64,000 bases of DNA, from assembly GCA_036346205.1 (NCBI GenBank), contig JARFJB010000821.1, positions 4,034,222 to 4,098,221 of the forward strand, written 5' to 3'. How positions within the stretch are numbered: the stretch's first letter is position 1; each line of letters starts with the position of its first letter. Positions 22,425 through 32,640 of the stretch are shown one piece after another. Made by a program: the position numbers and the translations under genes. Under the pieces are notes generated by a model. That model had not been told where the DNA came from. It worked only from the letters and a program-made list of their open reading frames with translations, and made no database searches. This DNA is from Vesta saturnalis (taxonomy: Eukaryota > Arthropoda > Insecta > Coleoptera > Lampyridae).

Positions 22425-23498
22425 ACGTGTAGGACGTGTTTTTCCACCCCTATTTTTGACGGCTTATTTTCGGAGGCCATTTTCAACCACTAATTAATTT
22501 CGTTTTTTACTCGCCCACGTGTAGGACGTGTTTTTTCACCCCTATTTATGACCGCCCCCGTGTAGGAGAGTTTTTTCTACCCCTATAGTTTCTTTTCGGA
22601 GGTCTTTTTCAACCCTTGATGGAATTTTCATCCGAATTAGAGCCCTTTTGGTTGTGTTAAGAACTTTTTTGTCGGTTCACACCTATGGCCTCTTTTCGGC
22701 AGTCATTTTTAACCCCTTGATGGAATTTTTACCCTAATTACCGCCTCTTTGGCAGTTTAGCCCCTAGAAGGTAGGCAAATGCGTGCGCGTACAATGTTCT
22801 AATAAGGATGCCTAATGCTAGCTTGTAAGACACGTGTAGGGCTTCGCAACCTGTTCTCGGACCTTCGCCCCCTGGCTGGAAATGGTATGGAGACCCTAAC
22901 CTTATAAGGCAAGTGCAGAGCTTAGCCCCTATGGTGGGCCCCCCTGATGCAATTTTATGCGGGTTCTAACTTAATCTTACAGCTGTAGGCCTTCGCCCTG
23001 TCATACAAAATTGTATTCTAATAAGGTGGCCGTAGACTTGTAAGACAGGACTTATATCAGGGTTTGCGCTCTGGCCCCTTTGAGTTAAAATTGATTTTAG
23101 CGCCATCTAGTGGCGTATAGACTAATGAACATTTTCTATAATAGAAGTTGATAATGCACACCTCCCTCTTGCTCTATCTCGTTTCTCTCTCACCCTCTCC
23201 GTCTTTCGGCTCTTTCTCACACACACACACACGCACGCACGCACGCTCCCACCCACCCACCCACACACACACATACGCACACGCACACGCACACACACAA
23301 ACAAACAAACAAACAAACAAACAAACAAATCAATTAATTAATTAATCAATCAATCTCAAACAAATCATGCTCGATCAAATCAACCAGATCAATCTCAATT
23401 AATCAACCGAAATTATGTCATACAGTTTGCGGAAACCAGATTACAGTTCAAAATTGAATACGTTAAAGTCTAATAATTTCTACCCTAATGCAATGATG

Positions 23499-23572
<74 letters not shown>

Positions 23573-23794
23573 CAGATTCTCTCTTTCTAAACAGGCACCA
23601 CCTATACATTCGGAAAATTATGTCTGATTAATTTGCATGTTCAATTACATACACACAAAATTGTTTCATAGTAACGTGTTCATTAACAGTTATAAAAACC
23701 CCATTAAAAGGACTGGAAAGTAATAATTACTTATATATAACATAGAGTTAAATTAAATTAACATGTTTTTAAGAATATCAAACTGATATAATGG
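22425..23794. repeat. Left arm of the foldback element
   Basis: Inverted partner of 25184-26475. It contains a CA/CAAA microsatellite at about 23218-23328 and a 70-bp (TA)n run at 23501-23570 that is only about 10 bp in the right arm. Confidence 0.9.
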
Positions 23795-23869
23795 AAATAA
23801 GCTAAGCTTTCCTTCAATTTTGTTAATAAACTTGTTTTTCCTAACGGTGCAATCAAGACGGGGACGTCT

Positions 23870-24540
23870 TGATTCATGTTTGCAGCTTTACGAGTTTTCG
23901 CATTAGCTTGTTTTTCGCTGGCGTGTTTTCGTATTTGCGTGTTTTCGTTTTACGTGTTTTCACGTTAGCGTGTTTTCGTGTTTGCGTGTTTTTTTTGTGT
24001 TAGCGTGTTTTCGTGATAGCGTGATTTCGTGTTTTCGTTTGTGTGTTTTCTTTGTTTGCGTGTTTTTACGTTAGCGTGTTTTCGTTTGCGTGTTTTCGTG
24101 TTTGTATGTTTCTGCGTTAACGTGTTTTCGTTTTTGTGTTTGCGTGTTTTCGTGATAGCGTGTTTTCGTGTTTGCGTGTTTCTGCGTTAGCGTGTTTTCG
24201 TTTGTGTGTTTTAGTGTTTGCGTGTTTTTGCGTTAGCGTGTTTTCGTGTTTGTATGTTTTTGCGTTTGCGTGTTTTCGCGTTAGCGTGTTTTCGTGTTTG
24301 TATGTTTTTGCGTTTGCGTGTTTTCGTGTTAGCGTGTTTTCGTGTTAGCATGTTTTCGTTTGTGTGTTCTAGCGTTAGGGTATTTTCGAGTTAGCGTGTT
24401 TTCGTGATAGCGTGTTTTCGTTTGTGTGTTTTCGTGTTTGCGTGTTTCTGCGTTAGCGTGTTTTAGTGTTTGCGTGTTTTCGTTTGCTCCTCGTGCTACA
24501 AAAGCGTGCATGCGTGCTTGCGTGCGTGCTCGCGTGCCTG
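23870..24540. repeat. G/T-rich minisatellite, core GCGTGTTTTCGT
   Basis: Several dozen imperfect units of about 12-20 bp, such as GCGTGTTTTCGTGTTA and GCGTGTTTCTGCGTTA, for about 600 bp. The + strand is strongly T/G-biased. It ends in a GCGTGCGTGC-rich tail. The open frames across it (24136-24348 +, 24329-24511 -) are repeat translations. Confidence 0.95.
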
Positions 24541-24871
24541 CGTGCGTGGGTGTGTGTGTGTAATTGAGTATATAATAGTTTATGTAATCTCAAGATTCAA
24601 TTATTTAAAGTAATTTTGTGTTAGCAAATTTTTTTAAATATTTGTGTTTTGAATGTAAATTTTATAAGTACAATATAATTGGTGGTATAATAGGTTTTGT
24701 GTTCTAAATTATTTAATGATCGGAATGTAATATCCAGTTTATCTCCAACCATTCATAAAACGTGTTTAGTGAGACATGTGGACACGTTGCATAAAAATAT
24801 TTCAGTTTAACATATGGTTATCATTATTAGAACAACTGAAAGAAAAAACACTTCTAAAGGTAAGCGTATTA

Positions 24872-24877
<6 letters not shown>

Positions 24878-24927
<50 letters not shown>

Positions 24928-25067
24928 TATATAATGTATGTCAATTATAAAGGCCAAAAGTAAAAACCCTTTGTTAATGTGCCAAGCTTTTTTTACTTTT
25001 GGCCTTTATAATTGACTGCATTAATAAACTTATCTTATTTTCATTATCAGTCAAGATTACCCACTTA

Positions 25068-25114
<47 letters not shown>
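24878..25114. repeat. Two (TA)n runs flanking a perfect 27-bp hairpin
   Basis: (TA)n at 24878-24933 and 25071-25114. Between them 24940-24966 and 24990-25016 are perfect reverse complements (arm starts GTCAATTATAAAGGCC) with a 23-base loop. This looks like a tiny palindromic MITE inserted in a TA tract. Confidence 0.85.
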
Positions 25115-25118
<4 letters not shown>

Positions 25119-25183
25119 TATATATTTTACTTGATATTGCTTACAAAAATGTAGTTCTTGTTAATTCGCGTATAATAATAAAA

Positions 25184-25615
25184 CCATTATATCAGTTTGA
25201 TATTCTTAAAAACATGTTAATTTAATTTAACTCTATGTTATATATAAGTAATTATTACTTTCCAGTCTTTTTAATGGGGTTTTTATAACTGTTAATGAAC
25301 ACGTTACTATGAAACAATTTTGTGTGTATGTAATTGAACATGCAAATTAATCAGACATAATTTTCCGAATGTATAGGTGGTGCCTGTTTAGAAAGAGAGA
25401 ATCTGCCTATATATATAAAGCATCATTGCATTAGGGTAGAAATTACTTATTATTTCACGTCATATTTAATTAGACTTTAATGTATTCAGTTTTGAACTGT
25501 AATCTGGTTTCCGCAAACTGTATGACATAATTTCGGTTGATTGATTGAGATTGATCTGGTTGATTTGATCGAGCATGATTTGTTTGAGATTGATTGATTA
25601 ATTAATTAATTGCTT

Positions 25616-25686
<71 letters not shown>

Positions 25687-26475
25687 AAGAGCCGAAAGAG
25701 GGAGAGGGTGAGAGAAAAACGAGATAGAGCAAGATAGAGGTGTGCATTATCAACTTCTATTATAGAAAATGTTCATTAGTCTATACTCCACTACATGGCG
25801 CTAAGATCAATTTTAACTCAAAGGTGCCAGGGCGCAGACCCTGATATAGGTCCTGTCTTACAAGTCTAGGGCCACCTTATTAGAATACAATTTTGTATGA
25901 CAGGGCGAAGGCCTACATCTGCAAGATTAAGTTAGAACCCGTATACAATTGCACCAGGGGTGCCCACCATAGGGGCTAAGCTCTGCACTTGTCTTATAAG
26001 GTTAGGGTCCCCATACCATTTCCAGCCAGGGGGCGAAGGCCCGAGAACAGGTTGTGAAGCCCTACACGTGTTTTACAAGCTAGCATTAGGCCTCCTTATT
26101 AGAACATTGTACGCGCACGCATTTGCCCACCTTCTAGGGGCTAAACTGCCAAAGAGGCGGTAATTAGGGTAAAAATTCCATCAAGAGCTTAAAAATGGCT
26201 GCCGAAAAGAAGCCATAGGTATGAACCAACAAAAAAGTTCTTAACACAACCAAAATGGCTCTAATTGGGGCGAAAGTTCCATCAAGGGTTGACAAAGACC
26301 TCCGAAAAGAAACCATAGGGGTAGAAAAACGCGTCCTACACGGGTGCGGTCATAAAACGGGTAAAAAAACACGTCCTACACGTGGACGAGTAAAAAGCAA
26401 AATTAATTAGGAGTTGAAAATGGCCTCCGAAAAGAAGCCGTCAAAAATAGGGGTGGAAAAACACGTCCTACACGT
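25184..26475. repeat. Right arm of the foldback element
   Basis: Inverted partner of 22425-23794, with a pure (GT)n run at about 25619-25676. An open frame at 25960-26163 is not supported as a gene. Confidence 0.9.
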
Positions 26476-26509
26476 CGGTTTACTACTAGTAGGTATAGAT
26501 AGAAGTATC

Positions 26510-26693
26510 TCTAGAAAATGTAAAATAAATTTAGATAATTTAGTATTGAGTTAAGGCAACAGTTTAAACCACTACGAACAGTCGTATGTAAAAGATCAAC
26601 ATTAATATCATTAGACAGACCACGAGAATTAAGTTCATATTGAAATTCAGTTTTATTCAAGCGCTTGACTTCTACCTTCCAAACAATAGACAC
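26510..26693 (-). pseudogene. Gypsy gag, N-terminal end
   Basis: Minus translation SIVWKVEVKRLNKTEFQYEL with GLSNDINVDLL matches the conserved N-terminal start of gag in insect gypsy-type elements. The expected initiator ATG is GTG. The frame is lost near 26515 just before the foldback insertion. The primer-binding site lies 120 bp upstream, as expected for the 5' end. Confidence 0.7.
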
Positions 26694-26811
26694 CTTAAAA
26701 AATGAGCAAAAGAAATATATTAGAATACTAGTGAGATAAGTAAAAGAACATTGTACTAACTAGTCAGAGAGAAATGGTGACTGATAAGATGTAAACAAAA
26801 AGTCTAATCGT

Positions 26812-26829
26812 GCCCCACGTTGGGCGCCA
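26812..26829 (-). other. Retrotransposon primer-binding site
   Basis: The reverse complement reads TGGCGCCCAACGTGGGGC, an 18-nt primer-binding site starting with the usual TGG (complement of tRNA CCA). It sits between the gag start and the presumed 5' LTR (to the right, from about 26835). I could not assign the tRNA. I did not find the matching 3' LTR left of 17880, so the LTR length is unknown. Confidence 0.75.
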
Positions 26830-26834
26830 ATATT

Positions 26835-27320
26835 TGTAATGGGGCCAATTTTTGTATCAAATTAAGCACGTGAGATAGTTGTTTATGTGTAACTTATTTC
26901 TTATAATAAATGCCTGTATCATTATATTATTATTACTATTAGAGACGAAACAATTTATAGCATTTTCATTTTATTGTAGATGTTTTATTCCAAATTTTGC
27001 AAAAGTTGCAAATTGGTTATCTACGTTTTTAGTTGAGAATACTAATGAATAAAGAATATTTAACTTGCAGTTATGAATCATTAGTAAGAATAACATTCAT
27101 TAATAGAATTTTATAAAACATAAAACATACATACATGCTTTGCCCAAAACATAAGTATTCTAATCATACTATATTACTATAATTTTATTTAAAGCTAAAT
27201 CGAAATAAAATATGTTACAAAAATCTTATCAGCTTTGCATTTTGAGATGCCCAAAGGGTCATTGTATTTCAGTATATCTAGTAAATAACCTTTTGAGATT
27301 ATATCAAGATAATTCTTGCA
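26835..27320. other. Presumed 5' LTR of the gypsy relic, undefined right end
   Basis: AT-rich, no gene. By position it should contain the LTR that ends next to the primer-binding site. Without the second LTR its borders cannot be set. Confidence 0.35.
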
Positions 27321-27535
27321 ATTATTTTTTCACATGTTTATTAATTGAGTATTTACAATCCGTTACAGCATAACATTCAGTAAATAGTTTGGCATATAAT
27401 ACATAACATGAGGAAGTAATATCCAATGACAGTACTTCGCGATTCTGCAGCAAGTAAGGGTTAGCTGAAAACAGAATATAATTAAGCTTCATACTCAAAT
27501 TATGACCAACCCTAATCTAAATAAAACTAATCTAA

Positions 27536-30021
27536 TTAAATCTTTCGGGCAAGTCTAACGGGTCGAAGGATATATTGTCTGTTTAGTAACGCCACAGTTA
27601 AGTAATGAGGATGCGCACTAAGTTTTACTTGATATTTTTCACTGGCACTTTGAATTTCCTGTTTCATTGTAGGTATCGGGATATCCTATTGCAGTAACCA
27701 GTTGGGAACATACCAAGGAGCATTTGCGATTATCCTGATTGTTTTGTTCTGAAATCGTTGAAGTATTTCTATGTTTGAATTACTGGCAGTTCCCCAAAGC
27801 TGGATTCCATAAGTCCAGATCGGTTTTAATATGACCTTATAAAGTAACACTTTGTTTTTCAAGGATAACTGAGACTTTCTCGTGAGCATCTAATACATGT
27901 TTCTTAGCTTTAGTACAAGTTGCATCCGTCTTTTCATTATGTGGGTCTTCCAAGTAAGACGTCGATCTAAGTGAATTCCCAAGTATTTTACGTTCTCTTA
28001 TTGTGGAAGCAGGATATTATTTAATGTTACCGGAGGGCAGGTTTCTTTCCGGAGAGTAAAAGTTACCTGAGCGGAATTTGTTTCATCCACACGTATACGC
28101 CATAATTTCAACCAGGCCTCTATTCTGTTGAGGTTTCTTTGGAGTATCAATGATGCTGCGGTGTCGACGCATGGCTAATATCCAGAAATACAGACGAGCA
28201 GTATCTTTTGAGACGCAGGTCGTGAGTTACTTTCGTTACAACACTATGAACTTGCTCTATTGTGCCATGAGCTTCTCGAAATCCAAATTGGTGTTTGGGT
28301 ATGAAGTTTTGATGTTCAAGAATTGATTTTAGTTTTTTTAGAAATATCTTTTCAAAAACTTTTGATAGGACAGGCAGTAAACTGATCATTTCAACCAGGC
28401 CTCTGTTCCGTTGAAGTTTCTTTCGAGTATCAATGATGCTGCGGTGTCGTCGCATGGCTAATATCCAGAAATACAGACGAGCAGTATCTTTTGAGACGCA
28501 GGTCGTGAGTTACTTTCGTTACAACACTATGAACTTGCTCTATTGTGCCATGCGCTTCTTGAAATCCAAATTTGTGTTTGCGTATGAGGTTTTGTTGTTC
28601 AAGAATTGGTTTTAGTTTTATAAAAATATCTTTTCAAAAACTTTTGATAAGACAGGTAGTAAACTGATCGGTCAATGTGAGGTAACTTCGTCCGGTTTTT
28701 GCCTGGTGTGGGTACCATAACTATCTGTTCCATTTTCCACTGGTCTGGGAATATGTATAATCTGAAAGCTGCATTGATTATGTAGGTTATTAGTTCTAAT
28801 TGCCTTTCGTGGTAACTCATTCCGGACTTTTGCGGTTATTAAATCATATCCTGAGGCTTTATTTGAGTTAAGGTTTTGTACGACAGTATGAACTTCGTTA
28901 ACCCTTACTGATTTGACTGGTAGATGGTTGTTTGGTTCGTACAACGTTATATGGATAAAGTTTTCATCCTCTATTGAGTAGAGTCTATTATGAGAGGTAG
29001 GAACACCGTTGTCAGGGGTTCTGCAAAAGCATCCGCTTTTTCTTGATTGGTGCGTGCCCAGGTCCTGTTGGCTCTCCGTATGGGTAGAACCGAAAGTTGT
29101 TGTTTTAATTTTCTGGTCACTTTCCATAATGAGTAATCAGTAGCTTCAGTAGCGGTTAAGTTAGTCAGGTAGTTTTGTATTTCCTGATTTCTAAAGTTGA
29201 TCAAGAGCGCATGTAATTGTCTAGTGGCTTGATTAAGTACCGCTTTTTTAACTCTATGATGTCTAGTGGTTTGCTAGATCGTTCGTAGCCTCAGTTTTCC
29301 GTTATTTCTTGTTTAATTTTTATAGGAGAATATTCTGTATTTTATTGATTTTCGCGATCTGGCGTGGCTTCCCATGCCGAGTGCTGTATAGTTTGATTTA
29401 AATGTTCAACGTCATTAAAGATGTATCTCTCTGTTTTTAAGGAGCGACTTTGGAAGTAGCTCCAGTTAGTGTTTCGTGAGGAAAGCGACGCAGGTTTTTT
29501 GATTCTTAGCACTTGAACACTATACGTTATGGGAATCGGTGAATGGTCAAAGCATAGGTCTAAACAAGATTCGAGTTTTAAGTAATTTTGCGAGACACCC
29601 TTAATGACAGAAATCTAGTAGATCTGGAAGTTTGTTGAGATCTGATGGTCAATAAGTAGGCTTTGACGTCTTAGATAGTGCAAGTTATTTTCTTCCATTG
29701 ATTTATAGAATTCTCGAGGCACCGTTACTCGGGAGCCCCAAATTTGATTTTTCGCATGGTAATTGCCGCCAGATATAAAGCAAGGACCAAGGGTGCTAAA
29801 GAAAGACTTAAATTGTTGTTTTTTAATGATATGCCAGGGTGAGGGTGAGGAGTTACTTAAAGTGGGTGTTTTGTTATTTTCAAGTAAGAATTATGTGTAA
29901 GAGGTGTTTCAGAAATCTGTGAAATATCTATGTTGTGAGTATATAAGAATGTTTTTATTTCCTGGCTATGTTGAGCGAAGCTGTTGGCGTTCCATTCAGC
30001 AATTCTTAGTATATTAGTCAT
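27536..30021 (-). pseudogene. LINE ORF2: endonuclease and reverse transcriptase
   Basis: The start is ATG at 30019-30021, opening with ILRIAEWNANSFAQHSQEIK and SQISET, an APE-type endonuclease N-terminus. Reverse-transcriptase pieces follow: LNSNKASGYDLITAKV (29.1-28.8 kb), LPVLSKVFEKIFLKKL and HQFGFREAHGTIEQV (28.4-28.2 kb). The C-terminal IWTYGIQLWGTASNSNIEIL lies at 27.8 kb. An in-frame stop comes after NWLLQ and the last codons end at TAA 27536-27538. A 283-bp tandem duplication inside the RT (28107-28672) and several frameshifts destroy it. The YADD active-site block was not located. ORF2 would nick DNA and prime reverse transcription. Confidence 0.85.
28107..28672. repeat. 283-bp tandem duplication inside the LINE RT
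   Basis: 28107-28389 and 28390-28672 are near-identical direct copies. Both begin TTCAACCAGGCCTCT and both carry the RT segment encoding FEKIF and HQFGFRE. The second copy differs by scattered substitutions, so the duplication is not recent. It explains why the same RT peptide appears twice. Confidence 0.9.
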
Positions 30022-30040
30022 TAATTATTCATCTTAGCTA

Positions 30041-31100
30041 TCACGGCATGCGTTCCATAAGTTTAGTTACCAGCCTTTCCAGTTTAGTTTTTATTTTTTG
30101 TTGCGATGTAGTCTGCACTGTTTGTGATTTACCCATTTGTATTTGCTTTATGGGAATATGATACTCCTGGCTGAACAAATTGAGTGTTAGTGCCAAAGAG
30201 GGGGATATTTTCGTCTTTGGATTTCTTTTGCTGATTACTTTGACAAGTAGTGCATTTAACATCCTTGATTTTATTCTTTCGTTCGCAGTTTTCTGCACAC
30301 TTAAATTATCTTGGACTTCTGTGATAGTAATTTTTTGAGTGCCCATATCTCTGGCAGTTTTGATCCTAACTTCACGTTTGACGTGCGGAGGTTCAAATCT
30401 AATTTTTGATCTCATAAGAAATTCAATGTTGAATATTTCATTATTTTTTCTGATTGTTCTAGTTGTACAAACAGCATTGGCAATGGATTTTTAGTGATTC
30501 GATGTTTAGAACTTTGTGTCCATGTGTAGTTGTTTCAGCAACTAATTCTTTGAGGTCAGTACTTGGATGCACATCTCGTAGAACAACTTTATAATGCCTA
30601 TCTTTTTTGTGTTGGAAAGAATGAAATTCCGTGTTTTTAGCTTTTAGAAGTTTAATAATTGCACTGTAATATTCTGCTTCATTTAATTGTATCTTTACTT
30701 AAGTATTTCCGATTAACTTAAAGACATAATTATCTTTAGGGTGTTCTTATAGCATATCCTTCAAAAGTTTCATGTTATTTATGTCGTAAACGAAGATTGG
30801 TGGAGGTTTGGTTTCTGACGATTCTTCCTCCGACTTATCAGGCAAGAGGTTGAAAACGATTAGATGTTCCTGGAGCTTTAAGTCAGTAAGCGGATGTTTT
30901 TACCTTTTTATTGATATGTTGTAGTTCCGTAGAGCCACGTTTTGATTTTCTTATGCTTGGTGTTCACCATAATTTTTCGTTATTAGGAGCTATTGGGGCC
31001 GGTGATCCGAGCTGTTGTAATTGTTATGAGGGATAGTAAAACTGCTGATTTTGTTGTGGTTGAACGTGCATAAATGACTGAGGTTGCATAGGTGTTTGTT
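30041..31100 (-). pseudogene. LINE ORF1 (gag-like, glutamine-rich N-terminus, PRE_C2HC region)
   Basis: From the right, minus translation starts with a glutamine-rich stretch (PMQPQSFMHVQPQQNQQF). It continues with PPPIFVYDINNMKLLKDML and KDRHYKVVLRDVHPSTDL, the conserved block placed before zinc knuckles in Jockey-type ORF1 proteins (PRE_C2HC). A basic region follows (KIRFEPPHVKREVRIKTARD) to the stop at 30041. Some stops and a frame change interrupt it. The ORF2 start lies about 20 nt downstream. The zinc knuckles themselves are not clear. ORF1 proteins bind the element RNA. Confidence 0.75.
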
Positions 31101-31110
31101 GTTGTTGTTG

Positions 31111-32640
31111 ACAGCTTTTTTTACAAATAATTATACGTAATTATACGATTAAGTTAAATAAATTTCTACATACAGTTTGTTGGTGGTGATTTGACCGTAA
31201 AATTAAATAAATAAATTTTATATTCATCTTGACCGTAAGGTCGCACGATTATCTTTCCCGCCCGATAACACTATCACTCGGCGTTGATCCTTACGCTACG
31301 AGAATTAAACGACAACGCCTTGCAATTCTGAAGTTATTTTTGCGAGAACTAAAATAGTAATTATATTCCTTTACAGGAAGTGTAGCAAATATCCTTTTGA
31401 AAATATAGATGATTAACTTTATCGTGGTCTAGGTGAGGTAGATATGATCTGATGGGCCCTACTGCAGTAGGCAACCCTGATAACAGCACTGATAGTACTG
31501 AGTGAATCACTTTTAGTATACTAATGCTCATGCCAGTAATTTACTTATACGAAGTTTATGCTAGTTCCCAATGCTCTTCCTATTCAGCCCTGGTCATTCT
31601 TGGCTAAAGTGTTACATTGTTTTATGATAATAACAACATTATTTGAGAGGCAGTGTGGTGATTAGGTGTATGTGTGCGAGGTAGTTCTATATAATTTGTG
31701 AGTATCAGTTAGATGGCGGGAGGATGTTTAAACTTTCGTTTAAGATTTTTTATATGTCTAGTGGTCTGCGCAGGTAGCCGTAAGTAGCCGGAGGTAGCTT
31801 TTTTTATAATGTTCGTTATTGTCAGTTACGTATGGTATGCTTGCATATTGTATAATGAGATTATTAGGGTATCTGGGGTAAGTTTATGTATTCGTCATAG
31901 GATTAGGCGTTCGCAAAAGATTGTAATGTGTGTTAGGGTGGCAACGTCTGATTCGACCCCCAAGGGCGCCCAGTAGGTTAGAGCGGATACGTATTCTATT
32001 CAGAGTTGTTTTTCCTTTCGAAACCTGGTTTACGGTGTATGACCTAGGACCTTAGTGCCGTAGTAGCGACGTTGGGTTAGAATAGATTGTAACTACTTTG
32101 CGTATCTATGTTGAAACGTCGACGAAAGTAAATTCCAATTGTCACCATGTATGTCACTTACAATTTTATAGTTTTTAATATAGTTTGGCAACAATGGTGT
32201 TTGCCTGTATGAGTTCGATTCCAATATAAATTATTAAATATAGTGTGTCCAAAAAGTTTGGACAAGCTATATCCAACAAAAATATTTTCAATGTTACAGT
32301 GTTGCCGCTTTTACTAAAAATTAAAAGTAACTTTGATAATTCAAACGGAACACCATGTACATTATTCAATTTTTTAATGCCTGGAATAAATCTATAGACA
32401 TGTTATGTATGATATAACTGACAGACCATTTCGCCACTTTGACAGGCTGTAAAATCTAAACCTTAAGAGATCAAGAAAAACGGTTTGCACATTCCGATCT
32501 TAGTTTTTCATAAACTATCGATTGACGAATAAAAAACATCTAACCCTCTAACAAGGAATTTATTGAAAAATTGAAAAGAAAATAAAATAGGTGATATCCA
32601 CGTTTATTACATTAGAAATAAAAACAGTGGAAACGCGTCA
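31111..32640. other. No gene; possible LINE 5' leader and a DNA-transposon tip
   Basis: GC-moderate sequence at 31.9-32.1 kb may be the 5' untranslated part of the LINE. At about 32222-32400 a block with GTGTGTCCAAAAAG and GGAACACCATGTACATTATT resembles the inverted-repeat ends of the DD41D elements (compare 6780-6810). I read it as a solitary terminal fragment. Confidence 0.4.

Larger units (their letters stand above)
22425..26475. mobile_element. Foldback element with ~1.3-kb inverted arms inside gypsy gag
   Basis: Left arm 22425-23794 and right arm 25184-26475 are inverted copies starting ACGTGTAGGACGTG. They differ by point changes and by microsatellite length. The arms have subterminal repeats: three copies of a unit with CGTGTAGGA...CACCCCTAT at about 22421, 22513 and 22552, then a series of TTCTAATAAGG...CGCCCC units at 22.8-23.1 kb. 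There is no transposase. The centre holds a minisatellite, two (TA)n runs and a perfect hairpin. Gypsy gag sequence lies on both sides, so the element inserted into the retrotransposon. The superfamily is unknown and the target duplication is not resolved. Confidence 0.85.
27321..31110 (-). mobile_element. Jockey-like LINE, nearly full coding length, decayed
   Basis: Two-ORF non-LTR retrotransposon on the minus strand. ORF1 is at about 31100-30041, ORF2 at 30021-27536, and the 3' end lies near 27321, where the minus strand reads AATAAACATGTGAAAAAATAA. The 5' untranslated part may extend beyond 31110. Frameshifts, stops and an internal duplication inactivate it. Confidence 0.85.

Noticed and set aside
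24136..24511. Repetitive Cys/Phe/Ser frame over the G/T minisatellite
   Set aside because: Translation follows the tandem unit only, both strands are equally open, and there is no gene-like flank.
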